Below are positions 35,134-43,562 of a stretch of 64,000 nt of DNA, one piece after another (within the stretch, counting starts at the first letter, position 1; each line of letters begins with the position of its first letter). A program made the translations under genes and the position numbers. The notes under the pieces were generated by a model that was not told the origin of the DNA, made no database searches, and saw only the letters and a program-made list of their open reading frames with translations. Source of the DNA: an uncultured Campylobacter sp. (lineage in GTDB: Bacteria > Campylobacterota > Campylobacteria > Campylobacterales > Campylobacteraceae); contig CAKVDW010000003.1 of NCBI GenBank assembly GCA_934728065.1, positions 48,339 through 112,338 on the forward strand, written 5' to 3'.

Positions 35134-36957
35134 TTAGCCTTTCTTTTTGCTTGATTTTTGCATTAATTTAACTTGTTTTACCTCAAGTTCGCCAATAGAA
35201 TCATTTTTAGACAAACCATAAATGTGATTTATCGCGGTTACAAGCTCTTGGACAACATTATTTGCAAAATGTATGTCGTTTAAAAGAGAAGTGCCATTAT
35301 CTGCACTTATGGCTTTTTGGCGTATCAAATCTTCAACCACAACAAAAGCCGTTCTATCTCCTTTTTTAAAGGCATTTCTTTGTTTTTTAATCAAACCTTT
35401 AATATCTTTAAGCCTCTTTTTTGGAGCTGTTTTTATCTGCTCTATCGTCCTTAAAAGTTCAGCAAGCTCAAGTCTTATGTTGTCATATTCTTTTTTCAAA
35501 GAAGTGTTGTCATTTAGGGCATATTTTTTGATATTATTTTGTAAAAGCCCTATATTTTTGGTTGATTCAGCTATCTTGCGAGAGGCAATTTGCAAGCCAA
35601 CTATGCGTTTAATTTGCTTTGTTTCCTCACAGTTGCTTTGAAGTTTGGTTGAAAAATCAACAATGGCATTAAACAAAGACTTAATTTGGTCTTTATAAAG
35701 ACCTTTTACATCAACTTCTTGTTTAAGCCAAGCCTTTTTGCCAAGAGCTTTTTCAAGTTTTTCATCGCCTCTAATATCAACCCTATGAAAACCTATGGAG
35801 TGAGAAATAATATTAAAAGCATTGTCATAAAGGTGTTTAACCTCATTAGTAAGCGCTCTTATGGCTGTATCTGGGTAAGATAAAAGCGTATCATTAATGA
35901 AAAGTGGCGCACTTCTTGTCTTTGAAGAGCTTTTTAACAACTTAGTCAAAACGGTTGATATAGTTGGTATAAAACCTATTAAAAGCACCACACCAAAGAT
36001 GTTAAAAAGGGTATGAAACATAGCTAAACGCAAGATAGAATTAGCATCAAGCATTATTAAATCTGATAAAAAGTCGTTAATAAATTTAAAATAAGGAAAA
36101 AACACCGCTACAATGAAAACTGTGGTAAAATTAAACACGCAGTTTGCTATGGCAAGTCTTCTTCCCTCAACATTTGCGCCTAAACTCGCTACAAGTGCAG
36201 TTACCACGCCACCCACACTTGTGCCAAGCACGGCTGCAAGTGCAGCATCATAGCTGATTTGATTTTCCAAAAAGGCTGTGATGATAACGGCTAATGTAGC
36301 GTGTGAGCTTTGAACGATAGAGGTCATAAGCGCACCAAGGAATAAAAAGACTACAACAGCTTTATAGCCTTCAAATTGATATTGAGATAAATCCATAACA
36401 CTTTGAAAGCTTTCAAACCCAGCCTTAATGTAAAACACACCTAAAAAGAAAAAGCCCAAGCCAGCAAGAATTTTTCCTATGCCCTTATAGGCTTTGCTTG
36501 ATTGAAAATTACAAAGCAAACCGCCAACAATGAAAGGCAAAGCCAAAGATGAAATGTTTATAGAAGAAGCACCAGCAATAAGCCACGAACCTGCTGAGTT
36601 TCCTAAATTTGCCCCAAACATTACACCTATACCTTGAGTTAAACCAATAAGTGAGGCGCTAACAAAGGAAATGGCAAGCACAGACACAAGCGAAGAGCTT
36701 TGCATTACGGCTGTTGCTACTGTTCCAAAAGCTACGCTTTTAACTGAAGTTTTTGTGGATTTTGCTAAAATTTTTTCCAAAAAACCACCAGAAAACGCTC
36801 TAAAGCCATCGCCCAAAAAGAGCATACCAAAAAGCAAAATTGCTATACCAGCACAAAGCTCACCAACTTCTTTATTCATAGCAAGTGCATAAATAACGAG
36901 CAAGGTAATTACAGCAAAATAATACCTCTTAATAGCACTTTGAAAACTTGCAAGCAT
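35134..36957 (-). CDS. Na/phosphate cotransporter with PhoU-like domain
   Basis: 607 residues from ATG 36957, six bases after AAGGGG. The N-terminal half has two Na/Pi repeats with the QSSS motifs (TAVMQSSSLVSVLA and TSIVQSSHATLAVI). The C-terminal ~230 residues are PhoU-like helices. NptA-type proteins take up or export phosphate with sodium. Single-gene unit between the ParA genes and an AEC transporter. A dyad upstream of the start codon may regulate it. Confidence 0.9.
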   Translation of the reverse strand: MLASFQSAIKRYYFAVITLLVIYALAMNKEVGELCAGIAILLFGMLFLGDGFRAFSGGFLEKILAKSTKTSVKSVAFGTVATAVMQSSSLVSVLAISFVSASLIGLTQGIGVMFGANLGNSAGSWLIAGASSINISSLALPFIVGGLLCNFQSSKAYKGIGKILAGLGFFFLGVFYIKAGFESFQSVMDLSQYQFEGYKAVVVFLFLGALMTSIVQSSHATLAVIITAFLENQISYDAALAAVLGTSVGGVVTALVASLGANVEGRRLAIANCVFNFTTVFIVAVFFPYFKFINDFLSDLIMLDANSILRLAMFHTLFNIFGVVLLIGFIPTISTVLTKLLKSSSKTRSAPLFINDTLLSYPDTAIRALTNEVKHLYDNAFNIISHSIGFHRVDIRGDEKLEKALGKKAWLKQEVDVKGLYKDQIKSLFNAIVDFSTKLQSNCEETKQIKRIVGLQIASRKIAESTKNIGLLQNNIKKYALNDNTSLKKEYDNIRLELAELLRTIEQIKTAPKKRLKDIKGLIKKQRNAFKKGDRTAFVVVEDLIRQKAISADNGTSLLNDIHFANNVVQELVTAINHIYGLSKNDSIGELEVKQVKLMQKSSKKKG

Positions 36958-36973
36958 TCTCAACCCCTTTTAA

Positions 36974-37004
36974 CTAAGAATTTCATTTAAATTTAAATTC
37001 TTAG
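36974..37004. promoter_or_regulatory. Dyad in the 5' region of the Na/Pi gene
   Basis: CTAAGAATTT and AAATTCTTAG, 10-base perfect arms, 11-base loop, 17 bases upstream of the start codon. It could be an operator or a leader hairpin next to the ribosome site. Confidence 0.5.
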
Positions 37005-37230
37005 ATGTTTAATATTTATTAAAGTTGATATTTTATCACATTTTAAGGATAAAAGCTATAAAAATTTAAAAAAATGTAAAATTTTTAAATTTTTAATCTT
37101 AAAAATAAGCTCAATCAAGCTTTTATGCACCAAACACAACTTTCATCAAGCATAAGGATTTATAATTGTAAGATTATTTTAACATCAGGCTTGTTTGGGC
37201 GTCTTTTTAAGGCAAACTTACACCTTAAAA

Positions 37231-38142
37231 CTACATCAACACCCAAACTAAAAGAGGCATTGAAACAAAGGCAAACAAAACTCCAAAGGCGATTGAACTG
37301 ACCGCTAAATTTGTGTCTAACTTTGCTTTCATTATCATCGCACCAGCCAAAGTCATCGTTGGCATAGAGCTTTCAAAGATAGCAACAACGGCTGATGGCG
37401 TTATTTCTATATCAAAAAGCTTTAAAATAAATATAAAAAGAAAAGGTGCAAGCAGCATTTTGGAAAAAATAACTATGCTCGTGCCTTTTAAACTTGTTTT
37501 AATGGCATTAAACCCTAAGCCTAAACCTATGGCAAAAAGTGCCACAGGCGTTGCTGCTCCTCCAAAAAGGCGAATAGGCTCAAAAATAAACTCTGGCAAG
37601 CTAATGAATTTAAACAAAAAACCAAGCATAAGAGCTATAAAAGGTGGAAAAAAGAGCATTTTTTTTACATTCTCCCTTAAACTCACCTTTTGTTCGCTCG
37701 CAAGTGCCACCACAAAGGGCGCAAAAAGTGCCATAGGAAGCGCAGTAGCAATGGCATCATAAAAGATAACCTCACTAATAAACTGCGGGCTTTGGTAGAG
37801 TGATTGAATGATAGGAATTCCTATAAAAAGCGTATTTCCAAAACTTGACAATAAAAACATACTGACTAAGCTTGCTTTTGAAAATTTCAAAAACTTTCCA
37901 AGCATTACACTAAAAAAACCAGCAAAAAGACACGAACCAAGACCGATGAGTATATAAATGATGAGCGAAAAATCAAAAGTTAAGTGATAAGCTCGCTCAA
38001 AAATCAAACAAGGCAAGGCAAATATAATGGTAAAGTCCAAAAAGGCGCGCGATTGCTTATTTTTAAGCACACCGATGCGCTTAGCAATATAACCGCCCAT
38101 AAGTAGCGTAAATATAGTAAATAAAGGCACAAAAATAAACAT
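37231..38142 (-). CDS. AEC-family transporter
   Basis: 303 residues from ATG 38142. A TTG further upstream is rejected because it would translate TATAAT (38176-38181, minus), the likely -10. Ten membrane helices in two inverted halves, as in auxin efflux carrier/malate permease proteins; FGNTLFIGIPIIQSLY and ESSMPTMTLAGAM are the conserved crossover blocks. Substrate unknown, perhaps an organic or amino acid. Confidence 0.86.
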   Translation of the reverse strand: MFIFVPLFTIFTLLMGGYIAKRIGVLKNKQSRAFLDFTIIFALPCLIFERAYHLTFDFSLIIYILIGLGSCLFAGFFSVMLGKFLKFSKASLVSMFLLSSFGNTLFIGIPIIQSLYQSPQFISEVIFYDAIATALPMALFAPFVVALASEQKVSLRENVKKMLFFPPFIALMLGFLFKFISLPEFIFEPIRLFGGAATPVALFAIGLGLGFNAIKTSLKGTSIVIFSKMLLAPFLFIFILKLFDIEITPSAVVAIFESSMPTMTLAGAMIMKAKLDTNLAVSSIAFGVLFAFVSMPLLVWVLM

Positions 38143-38359
38143 ATCTTTTTCTTTGGTATTTTTTAAAAGAGTGGTATTATAATGCAAGAAAGTTTAAAGA
38201 AAACTTATAAAATATGCAATTTAGGCAAAAATTTTAAATATTTATTTTTATTTTACTCTTTTTTAAATATGACAAAACCCTTGTCATTTTGAGCGCAAGT
38301 GCGTTGGCGCAATTTAATTTTATTTTATTTTAAAATGCGAATTTAAAGTTAATGCAAAC

Positions 38360-39199
38360 TCACAGCAGTGTATGCACGGCTTCATAAATGCGCCTTGCTA
38401 TGTAAGCGTTGTTCATCGTGTAAAGATGAATGCCCGCCACATCATTTGTCAGCAAATCAACGATTTGGTCTATCGCGTAAGCTATGCCCGCATTTATCAT
38501 CGCTTCATCGTTGTTTTCGTATTTTTGCAAGATTTTGGCGAATTTTGGCGGGATTTTCGCTCCGCTAATGCTCGTTATTTTAAGCACTTGGCGTTTGTTT
38601 GCCACAGGCATAATGCCCGCATATATCGGCACGCTTATCTTTGCCAGCTCGCAGGCTTCTTTAAAGCGATAGAAATCATCATTACTGAAAAAAAGTTGCG
38701 TCAAAAGCGTGCTTACACCGCTATCTACTTTTGTTTTAAGGTTGTGAATGTCCTCCACAACGCTTTTTGCCTCGTTGTGCTTTTCAGGATAACACGCCGC
38801 AAACACCTCAAAATCGCCATTTTCTTTGATAAAACGCACCAAATCACTAGCGAATTTAAAGTCCTTACTCACAGGCTTGTCCTCGACAATGTCCCCACGC
38901 AAAGCAAGGATTTTCTTTAAATTTCGCTTTTTGCACTCGTCTAAAATGCCTAAAATTTGCTCTTTGCTTTGATGAATGCAAGGCAAATGCACTATGCTTG
39001 GCACTTCGTATTTGTCTTTAACAAGGCTAGCAATGTCTAGCGTGCTTTTTGAATTCGCACTGCCCCCAGCTCCAAATGTTACGCTGATGAAATTTGGGCG
39101 CAAGGGCGCAAGCTCGGCAAGCGTGGTGTAAATTTTTTCTATGCCGTCATCTTTTCGTGGCGGAAAAATCTCAAAAGAAAAGCTCTGTTTGCCTTGCAT
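38360..39199 (-). CDS. metF: 5,10-methylenetetrahydrofolate reductase
   Basis: 279 residues. It supplies methyltetrahydrofolate for methionine synthesis. FSFEIFPPRKDDG at the N-terminus, TFGAGGSANS and LALRGD are the FAD/folate-binding blocks. Starts 29 bases after metE, so the two are one unit, as in C. jejuni. Confidence 0.95.
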   Translation of the reverse strand: MQGKQSFSFEIFPPRKDDGIEKIYTTLAELAPLRPNFISVTFGAGGSANSKSTLDIASLVKDKYEVPSIVHLPCIHQSKEQILGILDECKKRNLKKILALRGDIVEDKPVSKDFKFASDLVRFIKENGDFEVFAACYPEKHNEAKSVVEDIHNLKTKVDSGVSTLLTQLFFSNDDFYRFKEACELAKISVPIYAGIMPVANKRQVLKITSISGAKIPPKFAKILQKYENNDEAMINAGIAYAIDQIVDLLTNDVAGIHLYTMNNAYIARRIYEAVHTLL

Positions 39200-39228
39200 A
39201 CTCGCCCTTTTGTGCTAAAAGCCTAAAT

Positions 39229-41496
39229 TTACAGGCTTTTTCGCGCGTTTTTGGTGGCTTCAACCATATTTTTAAGGCTTTCAACCACTTCTTTGTAGCC
39301 TCTTGTTTTAAGCCCACAATCAGGATTTATCCAAATTTGTTCCTTTGGCAACTTGTCTAAAATCTTGTGTATAGTGCTTTCAAGCTCGCTTACACTCGGC
39401 ACGCGCGGGCTGTGAATGTCATAAACGCCCGGTCCCACTTCGGTTTGAAACTTTGCCGCCTTTAAGGCATCAAGCAATTCTAAATTTGAACGGCTCGCCT
39501 CAAAGCTGATGACATCAGCATCCATAGCATCTATTTCTTTGATAATGTCGTTAAATTCGCTATAACACATATGCGTATGAATTTGCGTGTCCGCTCTAAC
39601 GCCGCTATGCACGAGATTAAAGGCTGGAATCGCCCAACTTAAATACTCACTATGCCAATCACTCTTCCTCAAAGGCAACTTCTCGCGCAAGGCAGCCTCA
39701 TCAATCTGCACGATTTTAATGCCCGCTTTTTCAAGGTCTAGCACCTCATCGCGTATCGCTAAGGCAATTTGCAGCGTGCTTTCGCGCAAACTTATATCCT
39801 CGCGCGGAAAACTCCAATTCAAAATCGTTACAGGTCCTGTAAGCATTCCTTTTACGATTTTATCGCTTTGTTTTTGGGCAAATTCACTCCACGAAACCGT
39901 CATAGGCTTTGTGCGTGCGACATCTCCCCACACCACAGGCGGCTTTACGCACCTTGTGCCGTAGCTTTGCACCCAGCCATTTTGCGTAAATAAAAAGCCC
40001 TCCAAGCTCTCGCCAAAATACTCCACCATATCATTGCGCTCAAATTCGCCGTGCACTAGCACATCAAGCCCGATTTCTTCTTGCAATTTTATACACTCTT
40101 TGATTTTGACTTGATTAAATTCAGTGTATTGAGCGGCGTTGATTTTAGCTTGTTTAAAGGCAAGGCGGTTGCTTCTAACATCGGGCGTTTGGGGAAACGA
40201 ACCTATGGTTGTGGTTGGTAAAAGCGGTAAATTCAGCACTTCTTTTTGAATTTTTTGCCTTTCTTTGAATTCGGGCAAGCGTTTGTAGTCTTTATCCTGC
40301 AAATTCTCCACTCTTTCTTGCACCTTTTTGTTGTCGCGATTTGGCTTGTTTTCAAACAAAGCGACATTGTTTTTATAAAGCACATTGTCCTTGTAGTTCG
40401 CACTTTGAGCGATTTCTTTAAGCTCTCTTAACTCGTCAAGTTTTTGCTCGGCAAAGGCAAAATGAGCAAGGTATTTTTTGTCTAATTTTTGCTCGTTTTT
40501 TATGGTGTAAGGGCTATGCAGCAAAGAACAGCTCGTATTTAGCACCACATTTTTAGCAAATTTTTGAATTTCGCCAAGCAAATTAAGCGTTTTAGCGTAG
40601 TTGTTTTTGTAGATATTTTTGCCATTTACAAGCCCAGCAAAAAGCAATTTATCAGCTAAATAGCCCTTTTTGATGAGATTTAAACTCTCTTTGCCCTCGA
40701 TGAAATCAAGCCCTATGCCGTCAAAATTTAAGCTACACAAGGTTTCATAAATGTCGCGCACATCGCCAAAATAAGTTTGCACTAAAATTTTAAGCCCTGC
40801 TTTTTGAGCAAGCACAGCGGTGTAAATCTCTTTGAAAAGCGCGATATCACTTGCGCTCAAATCATAAACCAAATAAGGCTCGTCAAACTGCACCCATTTT
40901 ACGCCTTTTTGATTAAGCGTGTCAAGCAAAAGCCCGTAAGCTTCGATGAGTTTAGCCTTTGCCTGCGTTTTAGTCGCCTCATCAGCGAAATTTATGAGCT
41001 TGTAAAAGGTAAAAAGCCCCGTAAGTGCTACTTTTGGCTCTATACCCAAAGCCTTTGCCTCGTCATACTCGCTTAAAATCTTTGTGGCATTAAGCTTGAT
41101 AAGCGTGGCATCATCGCACTCTGGCACGAGATAATGATAGTTTGTGTTAAACCACTTTTTCATCGCCAAAGCTGTGGTGTCGCCGTTTGCGCCCTGATAA
41201 CCCCTTGCCATCGCAAAATACTCGTCCAAAGGCTCTAAATTCAAAGCCTTGTAGCGTTTAGCTACGACATTAAAAAGCGCGGCTGCGTCTAAGACATTAT
41301 CGTAAAATGAAAAGTCATTGCACGAGATAAAGTCTATCTGAGCGTTCTTTTGCGCCTGCCAATGCACCTTGCGCAACTCTTTTGCTGTGTGGAAAAGCTC
41401 ATCTTTTGAGCTTTCTTTCTTAAAATACTTCTCAATGGCGAATTTAAGCTCCCTTAAAGCGCCTATTCTTGGGTAAGCAATCACTGAATTTTGCAT
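39229..41496 (-). CDS. metE: Cobalamin-independent methionine synthase
   Basis: 755 residues. It transfers the methyl group from methyltetrahydropteroyl-polyglutamate to homocysteine. Two barrel halves: N-terminal YPRIGALRELKFAIE, C-terminal LPTTTIGSFPQT with zinc ligands in HTHMCYSEF and a C-terminal GLKTR cysteine. GPVTILNWSF and DEAALRE are also diagnostic. AAAGGAC precedes ATG, and TATAAT (41518-41523 minus) is a likely -10. The flavin monooxygenase operon lies directly upstream on the same strand. Confidence 0.96.
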   Translation of the reverse strand: MQNSVIAYPRIGALRELKFAIEKYFKKESSKDELFHTAKELRKVHWQAQKNAQIDFISCNDFSFYDNVLDAAALFNVVAKRYKALNLEPLDEYFAMARGYQGANGDTTALAMKKWFNTNYHYLVPECDDATLIKLNATKILSEYDEAKALGIEPKVALTGLFTFYKLINFADEATKTQAKAKLIEAYGLLLDTLNQKGVKWVQFDEPYLVYDLSASDIALFKEIYTAVLAQKAGLKILVQTYFGDVRDIYETLCSLNFDGIGLDFIEGKESLNLIKKGYLADKLLFAGLVNGKNIYKNNYAKTLNLLGEIQKFAKNVVLNTSCSLLHSPYTIKNEQKLDKKYLAHFAFAEQKLDELRELKEIAQSANYKDNVLYKNNVALFENKPNRDNKKVQERVENLQDKDYKRLPEFKERQKIQKEVLNLPLLPTTTIGSFPQTPDVRSNRLAFKQAKINAAQYTEFNQVKIKECIKLQEEIGLDVLVHGEFERNDMVEYFGESLEGFLFTQNGWVQSYGTRCVKPPVVWGDVARTKPMTVSWSEFAQKQSDKIVKGMLTGPVTILNWSFPREDISLRESTLQIALAIRDEVLDLEKAGIKIVQIDEAALREKLPLRKSDWHSEYLSWAIPAFNLVHSGVRADTQIHTHMCYSEFNDIIKEIDAMDADVISFEASRSNLELLDALKAAKFQTEVGPGVYDIHSPRVPSVSELESTIHKILDKLPKEQIWINPDCGLKTRGYKEVVESLKNMVEATKNARKSL

Positions 41497-41525
41497 TTTT
41501 GTCCTTTCAAAATTAAAATTATAGC

Positions 41526-41556
41526 ATTAAAGGCTTAAATTTGGTAAGCCTTTAAT
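41526..41556. terminator. Hairpin between the monooxygenase operon and metE
   Basis: ATTAAAGGCTT and AAGCCTTTAAT give an 11-base perfect stem with a 9-base loop, eight bases after the upstream stop codon. It also sits immediately upstream of the metE -10 and covers its -35 region, so it may double as an operator. Confidence 0.6.
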
Positions 41557-41564
41557 GAAAATTT

Positions 41565-42587
41565 TTATTTTAAGAGCGGAAAAAGCTTGGTAGCAATGTC
41601 TCTTAACTCTTCTTTCATATTTGCACATTGAATGATGATGAGATTAAGCCCAGCTTTTTCATACTCTTTTACCTTTGCCGCGATTTGTTCGGCGGTGCCT
41701 ATGAGTCTTGGACGAAGTCCGCGGTTTGAAACGCTGTATTCTTCTTTGCTTATCTCAACATCTAAATTCGAGTTGCCCGTAAAATCATCATAAGAATTTT
41801 TATAAGCACTCTCGTCTTTTATGTTGATAATGCGCTCAAATTCGCGTTTTGCTTCTTCTTCTGTGTCTCTTAAAATCACATAAGCAGCCATTCCAAAGCC
41901 CTTGAATTCGCCAAGTCCTGCACGCTTTTTGCGCTCTTTCATATCGGCGATTTTCTCAGCTATTTCTTGCGGCGTGCCTCCGTGCATTAAGTAAAAGTCC
42001 GCAAATTCAGTTATAGCCGCCCTACCCTTTTCGCTCTCTCCGCCAGCGTAGATAAACGGGGCTTTTGCGGGCTTTGGCTCGTTAAATGAGTCCTTAAATT
42101 CATAGATTTTGCCCTTGTGAGAAAAAGGACTTTCGCTCCAAAAGCCTTTCAGCACCGCCGCATACTCGCTTAAAAGCTCGTATCTTTCATCGTGTGCGTC
42201 AAATTTTATGCCATACTGCCTTGCTTCTTCTTCCCACCAAGCCGACACTAAATTCACGCTAAAACGGCAATTTGAAATTTGAGCCAGCGTGCTTAATTCC
42301 TTTGCCGTGAGCGCTACTTGATGGTATTGTGGGCGCAAGGCTGCTAGAATTTCGATTTTTTTCGTGCAAGCTGCCAAAGCCGTTGCCACCGCCCAAGCGT
42401 CTAAACAAGGGGCTTTATGCCCTTTTATGTCGTTTAGGTAAAGCTCTGGCACAAGAGTGAGCGCATAGCCCAAATCCTCAGCCTCCAAAGCCAACTCTTT
42501 GATATAATCCCACGAGCATTTCGTGCTATCATCATCAACATTTCTTAACCAGCTCCCAAAAACGGGACTCCAATACGCAAATTTCAT
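41565..42587 (-). CDS. LLM-class flavin monooxygenase, SfnG/SsuD-like
   Basis: 340 residues. Luciferase-like (beta/alpha)8 barrel: FAYWSPVFGSWLRNV start, AALRPQYHQVALTAKELSTL, RFSVNLVSAWWEEEARQYG and AGGESEKGRAAITEFADFYL are the FMN/sulfonate-binding blocks of SsuD and SfnG. These enzymes use FMNH2 and O2 to cleave C-S bonds in sulfonates or sulfones. It overlaps the ATP-grasp stop/start by four bases and is last in the Met-leader operon. No flavin reductase is next to it. Exact substrate unknown. Confidence 0.85.
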   Translation of the reverse strand: MKFAYWSPVFGSWLRNVDDDSTKCSWDYIKELALEAEDLGYALTLVPELYLNDIKGHKAPCLDAWAVATALAACTKKIEILAALRPQYHQVALTAKELSTLAQISNCRFSVNLVSAWWEEEARQYGIKFDAHDERYELLSEYAAVLKGFWSESPFSHKGKIYEFKDSFNEPKPAKAPFIYAGGESEKGRAAITEFADFYLMHGGTPQEIAEKIADMKERKKRAGLGEFKGFGMAAYVILRDTEEEAKREFERIINIKDESAYKNSYDDFTGNSNLDVEISKEEYSVSNRGLRPRLIGTAEQIAAKVKEYEKAGLNLIIIQCANMKEELRDIATKLFPLLK

Positions 42588-43561
42588 TTGACCTCCTTTT
42601 GAAATTCAGCATTTAAAAACTCCACTACCCTATCTGCTGCACCTTGCAAGCCCTGTGCGCGAAGTGCATCTTCAAGGGTTTTGTTGTAGTTTGTGTTGGT
42701 GTTTATGTCATAAACCACGAGTTCATTTTGTGAATTTTCGATGAACTCAACTCCTGCTATTTCGATTTTGTGAGCTTGCAAAAAGTTTTCTAGCTTTTTA
42801 ACAAGCGGAAATTCAGCCTTAATCTCATCGCGTAAGCTGAATTTCGCCCCTATATCACAAGCGGCGGCGGCTAATTTTGGCTTTCGTTCTATCTCGCAAG
42901 CCTCAGCAGGACAAAGCTCAAAGCCTCCATCGCTCGTATCCACACGCACAGCGTAGTGAAATTTACCCGCTATAAACTCTATGCGCGTGATGAAAGGGGC
43001 TTTGCTCTTTACATACTCTTGCGCTAAATAAATGCCATCAGCACTTTGCTCAAATTCGCTTGAATTTAGGCATTTTTCAAACTCAGCAAAACTTTCAAAA
43101 AGCCGCACGCCAAGCCCCTTACCGCCTTGATTGTGCTTTATGATAAAAGGCGTTTGCAAAGTTCGTGCAAGCTCGCGCAAATCAGCCTTGCCAAAGGCGG
43201 CTAAGGTTTTGGGCGTGCGAAAGCCCGCTGAATTTAAGGCTAAATACTGCGCTACCTTGCTTACTTCTAGCTCCAAAACGCTCAAAGGATTGACAATGCG
43301 CCTATTATAACGAGCCAGCCACGCAAAAATGGCACGCGCATAATCCTTAGCAAAGGCGTGTCCGCGAGTGTGCGAAGAAGCGGACATTCTGCTCCAAAAA
43401 ACGCCCTTTGGCGGCTCTTTGTCTAAATTTATCGCGCCCTTGCTTAAATCAATCTCCCCAAAATTCAGCCCAGCACGCGCAAAAGCCTCGCGAAAGGGCG
43501 GCAGCCACTCCTCATTTTCGTGCAAAATGTAAATGCCCTGCTCTAAGTCATTATACAGCAT
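42584..43561 (-). CDS. ATP-grasp ligase-like protein (RimK type)
   Basis: 325 residues. RimK-like ATP-grasp fold: pre-ATP-grasp start GIYILHENEEW, ATP lid PFIIKHNQGGKGLGVRLF near residue 145, and metal/nucleotide site VEFIENSQNELVVYDINTNTNYN (in part) near residue 280. Such enzymes join a carboxylate to an amine through an acyl phosphate. It lies between two flavin monooxygenase genes with one-base and four-base junctions, so the three must act together. The substrate is unknown; conjugation of a sulfur compound before or after oxidation is conceivable. Confidence 0.8.
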   Translation of the reverse strand: MLYNDLEQGIYILHENEEWLPPFREAFARAGLNFGEIDLSKGAINLDKEPPKGVFWSRMSASSHTRGHAFAKDYARAIFAWLARYNRRIVNPLSVLELEVSKVAQYLALNSAGFRTPKTLAAFGKADLRELARTLQTPFIIKHNQGGKGLGVRLFESFAEFEKCLNSSEFEQSADGIYLAQEYVKSKAPFITRIEFIAGKFHYAVRVDTSDGGFELCPAEACEIERKPKLAAAACDIGAKFSLRDEIKAEFPLVKKLENFLQAHKIEIAGVEFIENSQNELVVYDINTNTNYNKTLEDALRAQGLQGAADRVVEFLNAEFQKEVK

Positions 43562-43562
43562 C

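Noticed and set aside
38372..38920. 182-residue plus-strand ORF within metF
   Set aside because: Antisense to a well-supported gene, no start signals, basic and aromatic composition typical of antisense frames.
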